Made by a program: the position numbers and the translations under genes. From Delphinus delphis (Eukaryota > Chordata > Mammalia > Artiodactyla > Delphinidae), in assembly GCF_949987515.2 (NCBI RefSeq), contig NC_082692.2, positions 46,468,418 to 46,532,417 on the forward strand: DNA of 64,000 bases, given 5' to 3'. Positions 46,124-57,146 of this stretch are shown one piece after another (the stretch's first letter is position 1; every line of letters begins with the position of its first letter). The notes beneath the pieces are model-generated. The model searched no databases and was not told the origin of the DNA. It saw only the letters and a program-made list of their open reading frames with translations.

Positions 46124-46930
46124 TTTGTTTAATTTACAGTATTTGAGGTCCCCTTTCCTTATGCCTCAGGGTTGTAGTTCTTCTTGCGTCTGTTCTCTGC
46201 CCCTGGTGATGAGGTTATTCCAGTGGCTTGCATAGGCTTCCTGATAGGAGGGACTGGTGCCTGTTTTCTGGTGGGTGGAGCTGAGTCTTTTCCCTATGAT
46301 GAGCAGAGCTGTGTCAGGTGGTTTGTTTCGGCTTGTCTGTGAGCTTAGTATGACTTTAGATATTCTGTGTGCTCATGGTTGGGTTTTGTTCCTGTCTTAT
46401 TTGTTGTTTGGTGTGAGGTATCCAGTGCTGGGAGCTGCAGGCATTTGTGTGGACCCAGGTCTAGGATTTCGGTAGAGGCCTCCATGAGAGCTCTCAACAA
46501 TTAATCTTCCCTGGGGCCAGGAATTCTCTAGAGGTCTAGCATCCTGGACTTGGTGCTCCCACCCCAGAACCTCAGGCCCAACTTCCAGTCAAGGAACCAA
46601 GACCGCACAAGTCTTGTCCAAACAATAAAGGTGATTAAAAAAAAAAGTTTAACAAAACCCCAGAAAAATGGTAAAAAGTAAAATCAGACAAACAAAAACA
46701 GAAACAAGGAAACACACACACACACAAAAGAAAAAAAAAACTGAACCAAATAAAACAAAAAGCAAGAGAACAACCAGACAAACAGAAGAACCCAAAAATG
46801 AAATCAAACAATTAGAATCAAAACTAACAGAGACACAATACCTAAAAACAAAACCAAAGCAGTGTGGCAACTGAAAAATAAAGCAGGGAAAGAGAACAAC
46901 TGATATAAATGATTAAAAAAAAACACACAC

Positions 46931-47150
46931 ACAGACCAGGCCTTCCCTGGTGGTGCAGTGGTTGAGAGTCTGCCTGCCGATGCAGGGGACACATGTTCGT
47001 GCCCTGGTCCAGGAAGATCCCACATGCTGCGGAGCAGCTGGGTCCGTGAGCCACGGCTGCTGAGCCTGCGCGTCCGGAGCCTGTGCTCCACAATGGGAGA
47101 GGCCACAACAGTGAGAGGCCCACAAACCACAAAAAAAAAAAAACAGACCA
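46931..47150 (+). mobile_element. CHR-2-type SINE in element F 5' UTR
   Basis: The body is 46939-47142, + strand, with a short direct repeat acagacca on both sides (46931-46938, 47143-47150). It starts ggccttccctggtggtgcag and ends in a 13-bp A-run. A-box and B-box are readable. It post-dates element F. Confidence 0.92.
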
Positions 47151-47989
47151 ACAGAAAAGCAAATTAGAAATGGAAATATTAAAAAAATTTAAAATATGTT
47201 CAAGAAAAAGAAGAAAAAATAAGGGAAAAGAAAGCAGAATAATAGAAAAACAATGTAAAAAGAGAAATATATAAAAAAATAAGAATAAAAAATATGTGAT
47301 AAAACATCCCAAAAGACCAAATAAAAAATTACTAAAACAACAAAACAAACAAAAAGCCAGAACCAACAACAAAATGAATCAAAACACAATAAAATTAATA
47401 GTAATAATTATATACCCCTGGGATCTCAGCTGTAAGTGTCTTTGCATATGCTGTGAGCCACAGCCCTCCCCAAATGGTCTTGCTCTGCTTCTGGGCTGGT
47501 CTCTGGACCTGCTGTGGGCCCTGGGACACCACTCAGACTCTGATGTGGCCCAATTCCTGCGTGTGCTTGCCCACAAAGTCCACAGCTGCCAAAGCAAGAC
47601 CATTTTCATTTGTGGGAATACTCATTGTCCACTCAGATATTCCATAGATGCAGGGTCTAGCTGATCACAGGGATTTAATCTGGAGCTTGTACAGCTGATG
47701 GAAAGATTTTCAATCCTCTTCCTTAATCTCCCTGTCACTGGGGTTCAGCTTTGGTTTTATCCCCACCTCTCCTTGTGGTCCACCCACAGGGGTCTAGTCC
47801 TGAGGCTGCCTTGGAGCTCTTGGGTTTGCCCCAGGGAGGACATGGTGCAGAGGTGGCATGACTGCTTGGATGGTGGGAGCCCTGGTGGCGCCAAATGCAC
47901 AGGGAAGCCAGTAGCCTTGGATGTAAGATATGGCCCTAGTGAGGGCCTTTTCTGGTGCCTGGTGTAAGGTACATGAGGGCCAGCCCTGA

Positions 47990-49165
47990 AAAGCACAAGA
48001 GATATCATCTCACACCTGTCAGAATGGCTATTATCAAAAATACATAAAATAACAAGTGTTGGTGAGGATGTGGAGAAAATGAACACTCAAGCACTGTCGG
48101 TGGGAAAGTAAATTGGTGTAGCTACTGTGGAATACAGTACAAAGGTTCCTCAAAATCTTAAAAAACAAAAACAAAAACCTACCATTCTGTCTATTCTTTC
48201 CACTCCTGAAATTGCTAATTTGAAAAGATATATGCACTCCTATGTTCATTGTAGCATTATTTATAATAGTCAAGATACAGAAGCAACCTAAGTGCCCATC
48301 AGTAGATGAATGGATAAATAAAATGTTGTATAGATATACAATGAAATATTAGCCATAAAAAATGAAATCTTGCCATTGCAAAAACATGGATGGACCTAAA
48401 GGATACTATGCTAAGTAAAATAAGTCAGATGGAGAAAGACAAATACAAAACAAAACAAATGAACAAACGTAGGAGAAACAGTGTTACAGACACAGAGAAG
48501 CAACAGGTATTGTTAGAGGGGAGGGGGATGGGAGGAAGAAAGAAATAGGTGAGGGATATTTCAGAGATCCAACCTTCCAGTTGCAAAATAAGTGAATCAT
48601 GGGTATAAATGTGCAGTGTGGAGAATATAGATAGTCAATAACTATGTAATAATTTTGTATGGTGACATATCGTAACTAGACTTATTGTTCTGGTCATTTT
48701 GAAATGTATAGAAATATTGACTCACTATGCTGTGTATCAGGAAGTAACCTAGTGTTGTAAGTCAATTATACTTCACAGACAAACAAACAAACTCATAGGA
48801 GAAGCGACAAGATTTCTGGTTACCAGAGGCAAGAGGTGGCTGGATGGGGAATTTGAGGAAAGTAGTCAAAAAGTATGTCTCCAGTTAAAAGATAAATAAG
48901 TACTCAGGATGTAATGTATAATATGATACATGTAATTAACACTGCTGTGTGTTATATATGAGAGTTGTTAAGAGAGCAAATGTTAAGAGTTCTCATCACG
49001 AGGAAAATTTTTTTTCTATCTATTTAATCTTGCATCTATATTTGATGATGAATGCTCACTAGACTTAATGTATTTGATGATGTATGCAAGTCAAATCATC
49101 ATGCTGCACACCTTAAACTTAAAAAGTACTGTATGTCAATTATATCTCAATAACACTGGAAGAAA
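47990..49165 (+). mobile_element. Element G: 5'-truncated older L1, ORF2 end and 3' UTR
   Basis: It opens in ORF2 with agatatcatctcacacctgt. It continues through the tgtggagaaaatgaacactc and aatggataaataaaatgttg blocks and ends with the old 3' UTR sentence (gcacaccttaaacttaaaaa; gtcaattatatctcaataac). Its 3' UTR type resembles element A, not C/D. Confidence 0.85.
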
Positions 49166-49179
49166 AACAATGCCAAGGA

Positions 49180-49436
49180 AACTCAAGAACACCTGTAACT
49201 TGTACTGGACTTCCACCTCCCACTAGTGATAGCATTTAGCAACCAACCATATAAAGATAAGCATAGCTTTGGCTTGCCAGCACCAAATTTTAAAAGAAGT
49301 TTTGCAATGTTGCAGTTCTTTGTCTTTATAAACCACTGACATTTCTCTCTTCCATGGAATACATTTTTGACTGCAAGTTACATTGCAGTTATCATACCCC
49401 AAATAAAATCTTATTTCTTTGCAAAAAAAAAAAAAA
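49180..49436 (+). other. Possible 3' end of a processed transcript (source unknown)
   Basis: A non-L1 stretch ends in aaataaaatc (AATAAA at 49402-49407), then 15 bp and a 14-bp A-run (49423-49436). That spacing fits a polyadenylated transcript end. No coding frame or clear TSD (only aaggaaa shared) was found. It could also be an LTR end or chance. Confidence 0.4.
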
Positions 49437-49456
49437 GGAAAATAGCTTGCTTGATA

Positions 49457-49457
49457 T

Positions 49458-49502
<45 letters not shown>
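49457..49502. repeat. (TA)n microsatellite
   Basis: About 22 uninterrupted ta units. Confidence 0.95.
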
Positions 49503-49504
<2 letters not shown>

Positions 49505-49664
49505 CATTATATATAAATGTATACAGATTTATGTAAAAGAAAATGTGGGTATTGAAATTTGTTTAAAATTTTTATTTGGACAAGAGGGCAGAGAGAAGAA
49601 GCAAGAAGAACTACAATCCTGCAGCCTGTGGAACAAAAACCACATTCACTGAAAGACAGACAAT

Positions 49665-50568
49665 ATGAAAAGGCAGAGAGCTATGTACCAGATGAAGGAA
49701 CAAGATAAAACCCAAGAAAAACAACTAAATGAAGTGGAGATAGGCAACCTTCCAGAAAAAGAATTCAGAATAATGATAGTGAAGATGATCCAGGACCTCA
49801 GAAAAAAATGGAGGCAAAGATCGAGAAGATGGAAGAAATGTTTAGCAAAGACCTAGAAGAATTAAACAACAAACAAACACAGATGAACAATACAATAACT
49901 GAAATGAAAAATACACTAGAAGGAATCAATAGCAGAGTAACTGAGGCAGAAGAATGGATAAGTGACCTGGAAGACAGAATGGTGGAATTCACTGCTGCAG
50001 AACAGAATAAAGAAAAAAGAATGAAAAGAAATGAAGACAGCCTAAGAGACCTCTGGGACAGCATTAAGCACAACAATATTCGCATTATAGGGGTCCCAGA
50101 AGGAGAAGAGAGAGAGAAAGGACCAGAGAAAATATTTGAAGAGATTATAGTTGAAAACTTCTGTAACATGGGAAAGGAAATAGCCACCCAAGTCCAGGAA
50201 GCACAGCAAGTCCCATACAGGATAAACCCAAGGGGAAACACGCCGAGACACATAGTAATCAAATTGGCAAAAATTAAAGACAAAGAAAATTATTGAAAGC
50301 AGCAAGAGAAAAATGACAAATAACATACAAGGGAACTCCCATAAGGTTAACAGCTGATTTCTCAGCAGAAACTCTACAAACCAGAAGGGAGTGGCATGAT
50401 ATACTTAAAGTGATGAAAGGGAAGAACCTACAACCAAGATTACTCTACCCAGCAAGGATCTCATTCAGATTCGATGGAGAAATGAAAAGCTTTACAGACA
50501 AGTAAAAGCTAAGAGAATTCAGCACCACCAAACCAGCTCTGCAACAAATGCTAAAGGAACTTCTCTAA
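49665..50568 (+). pseudogene. L1 ORF1 pseudogene (element H)
   Basis: The ATG at 49665 opens MKRQRAMYQMKEQDKTQEKQ. A frameshift near 49800-49808, in an A-run, moves the frame. The 162-residue segment 49808-50296 then carries the coiled coil (NSRVTEAEEWISDLEDRM) and the RRM start (NNIRIIGVPEGEERE), with ARG intact where element C has a stop. A second shift near 50293 (gaaaattattg) breaks the C-terminal domain. The stop is at 50566-50568, though related copies read some 14 codons further. Confidence 0.88.
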
Positions 50569-50625
50569 ATGGGAAACACAAGAGAAGAAAAGGATCTACA
50601 AAAACAAACCCAAACAATTAAGAAA

Positions 50626-53600
50626 ATGATTATAGGAACATACATATCGATAATTACCTTAAGTGTGAATGGATTAAATGCTCCAAACAAAAGACACAGG
50701 CTTGCTGAATGGATGCAAAAACAAGAACCATATATATGCTGTCTACAAGACAACCACTTCAGACCTAGGGACACATACAGACTGAAAGTGAGGGGATGAA
50801 AAAAGATATTCAATGCAAATGGAAAAAAAAAAAAGCTGGAGTAGCTATACTCAAATCAGATAAAATAGACTTTAAAATAAACAATGTTACAAGAGACAGG
50901 AAGATACTACATAATGATAAAGGGATCAATTGAAGAAGAAGATATAAAAATTAAAAATATATATGCACCCAATATAGGAGCACCTCAATACATAAGGCAA
51001 CTGCTAACAGCTATAAAAGAGGAAATCGACTGTAACACAATAATAGTGGGGGACTTTAACACCTCACCTAACCAATGGACAGATCACCCAAAATGAAAAT
51101 AAACAAGGAAACAGAAGCTTTAAATGACATAATAGACCGGATAGATTTAATCGATATTTATAGGACATTCCATCCAAAAACCGCAGATTACAGTTTCTTC
51201 TCAAGTGCGCACGGAACATTCTCCAGGATAGATCACATCTTGGGTCACAAATCAAGCCTCAGTAAATTTAAGATAATTGAAATCATATCAAACATCTTTT
51301 CTGACCACAACGCTATGAGATTAGAAATGAATTACAGGGAAAAAAACATAAAAAACACAAATGAATGGAGGTTAAACAATACGTCACTAAATAAGCAAGA
51401 GACCACTTAAGAAATCAGAGGAAATCAAAAAATACCTAGAGACAAATGACAATGAAAACACAACGATCAAAAACCTATGGGATGCAGCAAAAGCAGTTCT
51501 AAGAGGGAAGTTTATAGCTATACAAGCCTACCTCAAGAAGCAAGAAAAATCTCAAGTAAACGATCTAACCTTACACCTAAAGGAACTAGAGAAGAAGAAC
51601 AAACAAAACCCAAAGTTAGCAGAAGGAAAGGAATAATAAAGATCCGAGCATAAATAAATGAAATAGAAATAAGGAAAACAATAGCAAAGATCAATAAAAC
51701 TACAAGCTGGTTCTTTGAGAAGATAAACAAAATTGATAAACCATGAGCCAGACTCATCAAGAAAAAGAGGGAGAGGACTCAAATCAATAAAATTAGAAAT
51801 GAAAAAGGAGAAATTACAACAGACACTGCAGAAATACAAAGCATCCTAAAAGACTACTACAAGCAACTCTATTCCAATAAAATGGACAACCTTGAAGAAA
51901 TGGACAAATTCTTAGAAAGGTATAACCTTCCAAGAATGAACCAGGAAGAAATAGAAAATATGAACAGACCAATCACAAGTAATGAAATTGAAACTGTGAT
52001 TAAAAATCTTCCAACGAACAAAAGTCCAGGACCAGATGGCTTCACAGGTGAATTCTATCAAGCATTTAGATAAGAGCTAAAGCCCTTCTTTCTCAAACTC
52101 TTACAAAAAATTGCAGAGGAAGGAACACTCCCGTACACATTGTATGAGGCCACCATCACCCTGATATCAAAACCAGACAAAGATACTACAAAAAAGAAAA
52201 TTACAGACCAATATCACTGATGAATATAGCTGCAAAAATCCTCAACAGAATACTAGCAAACAGAATCCAACAACACATTAAAAGGATTATGCACCATGGT
52301 CAAGTGGGATTTATCCCAGGGATGCAAGGACTCTTCAATATATGCAAATCAATCAATGTGATACGCCATATTAACAAATTGAAGAATAAAAATCATATGA
52401 TCATCTCAATAGATGCAGAAAAATATTTTGGCAAATTTCAGCACCGATTTATGATAAAAACTCTCCAGAAAGTGGGCATAAAGGGAAACTACCTTAACAT
52501 AATAAAGGCCATATATGACAAGCCCACAGCAAACATCATTCTCAATGGTGAAACACTGAAAGCATTTCCTCTAAGATCAGGAATGAAACAAGGATGCCCA
52601 CTCTCACCACTATTATTCAACATAGTTTTGGAAGTCCTAGACACGGCAATCAGAAAAGAAAAAGAAGTAAATAAATACAAATTGGAAAAGAAGATGTAAA
52701 ATTGTCACTGTTTGCAGATGACATGATACTATACATAGAGAATTCTAAAAATGCCACCAGAAAACTACTAGAGCTAATCAATGAATTTGGTAAAGTTACA
52801 GGATACAAAATTAATGCACAGAAATCTCTTACGTTCCTATACACTAATTATGAAAAATCTGAAGCAGAAATTATGGAAACACTCCCATTTACCATTTCAA
52901 GAAAAAGGGTAAAATACCTAAGAATAAACCTACCTAGGGAAACAAAAGACCTGTATGCAGAAAACTATGACACTGATGAAAGAAGTTAAAGATGATACCA
53001 ACAGATGGAGAGATATACTATGTTCTTGGATTGGAAGAATCAATACTGTGAAAATGACTCTACTACCCAAAGCAATCTACAGATTCAATGCAATCCCTAT
53101 CAAATTACCAATGGCATTTTTTATGGAACTAGAAAAAAATCATCTTAAAATTTGTATTGAGAAGCAAAAGACCCCAAATAGCCAAAGCAGTATTGAGGGG
53201 AAAAAACAGAGTTGGAGGAATCAGACTCCCTGCCTTCAGACTATACTACATAGCTACAGTAATCAAGATTATATGGTACTGGCACAAAAACAGAAACATA
53301 GGTCAGTGGAATAAGATAGAAAGCCCAGAGATAAACCCACGCACCTATGGTCAACTAATCTATGACAAAGGAGGCAAAGATATACAATGGAGAAAAGACA
53401 GTCTCTTCAATAAGTGGTGCTGGGGAAACTGGACAGCTACATGTAAAAGAATGAAATTAGAACACTCCCTAACACAATACACAAAAATAAACTCAAAATG
53501 GATTAGAGACCTAAATGTAAGACAGGACACTATAAAACTATTAGAGGAAAATATAGGAAGAACACTCTTTGACATAAATCACAGCAAGATCTTTTTTGAT

Positions 53601-54385
53601 CCACCTCCTAGAGTAATGGAAATAAAAACAAAAATAAACAAATGGGGCCTGATGGAACTTCAAAGCTTTTGCACAGCAAAGAAAACCATAAACAAGACCA
53701 AAAGACAACCCTCAGAATGGGAGAAAATATCATCAAACGAATCAACAGACAAAGGATTAATCTCTAAAATATATAAACAGCTCATGCATCTCGATATGAA
53801 AGAAACAAACAACCCAATCCAAAAATGGGCAAAATACCTAAATAGACATTTCTCCAAAGAATACATACAGATGGCCAAGAAGCATATGAAAAAGTGCTCA
53901 GCATCACTAATTATTAGAGATATGCAAATCAAAACTACAATGTGGTATTGCCTCACACCAGTTAGAATGGGCATCATCAGAAAATGTACAAACAACAAAT
54001 GCTGGAGAGGGTGTGGAGAAAAGGGAACCCTCTTGCACTGTTGGTGGGAATATAAATTGATACAGCCACTATGGAGAATGGTATGGAGGTTCCTTAGAAA
54101 ACTAAAAATAGAATTGCCATATGATCCAGCAATCCCACTACTGGGCATATACCCAGAGAAAACCATAATTCAAAAAGACACATGCACCCCAATGTTCATT
54201 GCAGCACTATTTACAATAACCAGGTAATGGAAGCAACCTAAATGCCCATCAACAGACGAATAGATAAAGAAGTTGTGGTACATATATACAATGGAATATT
54301 ACTCAGCCATAAAAAGGAAAAAAACTGAATCATTTGTTGAGACGTGGATGAATCTAGAGACTGTCATACAGAGTGAAGTAAGTTA
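50626..54385 (+). pseudogene. L1 ORF2 pseudogene (element H), long C-terminal segment open
   Basis: The ATG at 50626 opens MIIGTYISIITLSVNGLN. The endonuclease active-site block reads CCLQDNHF, so Glu is Asp and Thr is Asn. The remaining EN block FRIDHILGHKSS-type is in 51075-51410. The RT includes [16 protein letters not shown] (51882-52073), [20 protein letters not shown] (52220-52699) and [20 protein letters not shown] (52702-52989). The last frame, 53157-54227, is 356 residues of the C-terminal region with the cysteine-rich [20 protein letters not shown]. Stops and shifts lie between these segments. Confidence 0.9.
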
Positions 54386-54632
54386 GAATGAGAAAAACAA
54401 ATATCGTATATTAACGCACGTATATGGAACCTAGAAAAATGGTACAGATGAACCGGTTTGCAGGGCTGAAGTTGAGACACAGATGTAGAGAACAAACGTA
54501 TGAACACCAAGGGGGGAAAACCATGTTGGGGGTGGGGATGCTGGTGTGCTGAATTGGGCGATTGGGATTGACATGTATACACTGATGTGTATAAAATTGA
54601 TGACTAATAAGAACCTGCAGTATAAAAAAAGA

Positions 54633-54819
54633 AACAAACCAAAAAAGCAACTAAACTTTCTTGGGTTATTTATATGGAAAGATGTTAATATAAATATTCC
54701 AGTCTTTAAAAAATAAAAATAATAATTTTATTGGGATTTTTTTATTGTGGAATTAAGATCAATCAAAATAATTTCCTATTTCTGTGCTAAACAATTCTGT
54801 GGCAAAGTGTGCATTCCAA

Positions 54820-54861
<42 letters not shown>

Positions 54862-55300
54862 CTTTGTTTGATTTTATCAATACAGCCAGCAGGATAACAA
54901 ATATAAGTAATTAGTGGTTTTATCTACATGAATATGTTCAACTGAATAAAATTGAGAGGAGAGAAACAGGTTCAACACATCAGATAATGGAAGCTCAGTC
55001 CATACTGTTACTGCTATTATATAGTCACAAAATATATACCCTTCTTTTCCCTTTTTGCCTATGGAGCTGGCAGATGGGTAACATTTTTTTAATGTTCTAA
55101 AGCAATTTCAATATAGACAATGTTTTTAAACAGAAACAAAAAAGTAAGAAGCTAAATGATCCTAATATTTTCGCTTTTGGTTGGAATATATAATTTAAAA
55201 AAGAAAATTTCTTCCCTATACAAATGCCATAGAACATTAGTTTTAACAGTTTTTACATCTTTCTGATTTTTGTATGTATACACATATATACGAATTTTAT
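54633..55300. other. Spacer with a (GT)n tract
   Basis: A (GT)n microsatellite at about 54821-54860. Otherwise unassigned. Confidence 0.55.
54821..54860. repeat. (GT)n microsatellite
   Basis: About 20 uninterrupted gt units. Confidence 0.95.
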
Positions 55301-55650
55301 TTTTCCAAAAAAGTGTCCAATTGCACTTTCACCTTAATGAAAGTTGTGGAATAGATATATCTAGGTATATATATATGCCTAGGGTATGCACAATATTAAA
55401 TTTTGATAAATGTTGCCAAACAACTCTTTAAAATTGTTATACAAATTTGTACTTCCACAATCGAAGAAAAGGAATATTACTTTTCCTACATCATGAATAG
55501 TAAAAGCTGTTTGCAATTTTTGTTGATGTGAAAGACAAATAAAAATGATTTCTCATGTTTTAAAATTTGTCTTTCTCTGAATATTAGATTTAGAGTAGCA
55601 TCTCTTACATGCATTTATAGTTTATTTTCTTTGATTGCCTGTTGATGCAT
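55300..55650 (-). mobile_element. Ancient L1 ORF2 fragment
   Basis: Diverged antisense ORF2 sentence: tgttgccaaacaactcttta, gtacttccacaatcg, and atgatttctcatgttttaaa. This is an old L1 type, decayed beyond frame calling. Confidence 0.5.
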
Positions 55651-56639
55651 ATATTTTTAAAGCTTGTAAAATTTATAATAACTTAAAAATCCTGATATTG
55701 GTAATAATTAGAAAATGAAACAGTAACATTCCTGTATGGATATACATACATGTATAGTGTTCTGCTAATAATACACATTTTTATAGGTTAAACCATGTAA
55801 AATTGTCAGTTTTGTAGGTGAAAAAACTCAACAGTTACTATCAACTTCATATGGTTCAACCTAATATATTCAACAAAAGTTATATGAACAGTATTAATGT
55901 GAAACAATTCATATATACTCATTTAAGTGTATTAAATACTCACACCATTTATTACTTGAAAGATGTACAATACACACCATGCTAAATTCTAGATTAAATC
56001 AATTTATAAAACAAAATTGGTATGTGATGAAAGGAATCATATTCTGATTAAAAAAACTTATATTTTGAGTTATTTTTCACACATGTATACTCTTGGTATA
56101 GATTTTTTTTATTTTATTACTTCAAAATAATTGAACAGAAATAATCTTCATAGAATTACTTGAATAACAATGTGCATTTCTTGATAAAGTCAAATGAAAT
56201 AGAAAATTTTAAAGTTATTTGATTACTATAATGATTAAAGTAATAAATACTTTTCAAATTCTTAATGAGAAGCTATGACACAAACATGAAGCTAAGATTG
56301 CTAAAACACTGAAAATCTTTAGGGTTACATATATATGTTTTTAAATTACATGACATATTTTTTTTATAAGCAATGTACTCATTTTAATGACCTTTAAAAC
56401 AAAGAACAATACACATATGGTATGACTACACTGGGGTAAATTCAAGATTCTTAGGAGAAAAGAACAATTTAAACATAACACTTAAGACATAGTTTTAATT
56501 GTGGTAAATCAGAGGCATCACCATGGTTAAAGTTTTGTTCTGAAATGTTAAGCATTTTCTAACAAATCTTTCCTTCCTATTCAGCACAATTTTCTCTCCC
56601 AATGTGGCCAATGGTATTTAATTTTTATGGCTCAGATAT
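55651..56639. other. Unassigned AT-rich DNA
   Basis: No gene, RNA or named repeat recognised. Confidence 0.5.
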
Positions 56640-56730
56640 TGTGAGGGTTAATTGTATGTGTCAACTTGGCTAAGCCACAGTATCCAGGTATTTGGTCAAA
56701 CATATCTGGATGGTGCTGTGAAAGTATTTT
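56640..56730 (+). repeat. Ancient interspersed repeat fragment, family not assigned
   Basis: gtatgtgtcaacttggctaa and ccaggtatttggtcaaacat are a sentence common in mammalian genomes (an old dispersed repeat). It is cut off where the T-rich tail of element I begins. Confidence 0.5.
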
Positions 56731-57146
56731 TATTTTTATTTATTTTTAATTTTTTAAATTTTTTTTTCTCCATATAAATTTTATTTTAAACATCTTTATT
56801 GAACTGTAACTGCTTTACAATGGTGTGTTAGTTTCTGCTTTAGAACAAAGTGAATCAGCTATACATATACATATAACCCCATATCTCCTCCCCCTTGTGT
56901 CTCTCTACTACTCTCTCTATCCCACCCCTGTAGCTGGTCACATAGCACTGAGCTGATTTCCCTGTGCTTTGTAGCTGTTTCCCACTAGATATCTATCTCA
57001 CATTTGGTAGTGTATATATGTACATGCCTCTCTCTCACTTCATCACAGCTTACCCTTCCCCCTCCCTGTGTCCTCCAGTCCATTCTCTACATCTGCGTCT
57101 TTATTCCTGCCCAGCCCCTAGGTTCTTCAGAACCATTTCTTTTTTT

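Larger units (their letters stand above)
41030..47985 (-). mobile_element. Element F: full-length-sized L1 with a SINE in its 5' UTR
   Basis: The 3' end is at about 41030 (ttttttttacatctttcctg). The 3' UTR is followed by ORF2 (41372-45180), ORF1 (about 45200-46123) and a 5' UTR (46124-about 47985) that contains a CHR-2 SINE. The 5' UTR differs from C and D beyond about 46600, suggesting another 5' UTR type. No TSD was found. Both neighbours are L1 remnants in different orientations (E minus, G plus). Confidence 0.85.
49565..54632 (+). mobile_element. Element H: L1 of a distinct 3' lineage, 5' UTR truncated
   Basis: A + strand L1 with about 100 bp of 5' UTR, ORF1 (49665-50568), ORF2 (50626-about 54385) and a 3' UTR to 54632. 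The 3' UTR (tgacatgtatacactgatgt, ataagaacctgcagtataaa) differs from B, C, D, F and I. The ORFs are nearly full length, with only scattered lesions, so it is relatively young. TSDs were not found. Confidence 0.9.

Noticed and set aside
49223..49536. Ile/Tyr repeat frames
   Set aside because: Translation of the (TA)n tract at 49457-49502.
53157..54227. 356-residue frame as a host gene
   Set aside because: It is the C-terminal region of L1 ORF2 in element H, joined upstream to the FADD-containing RT part.
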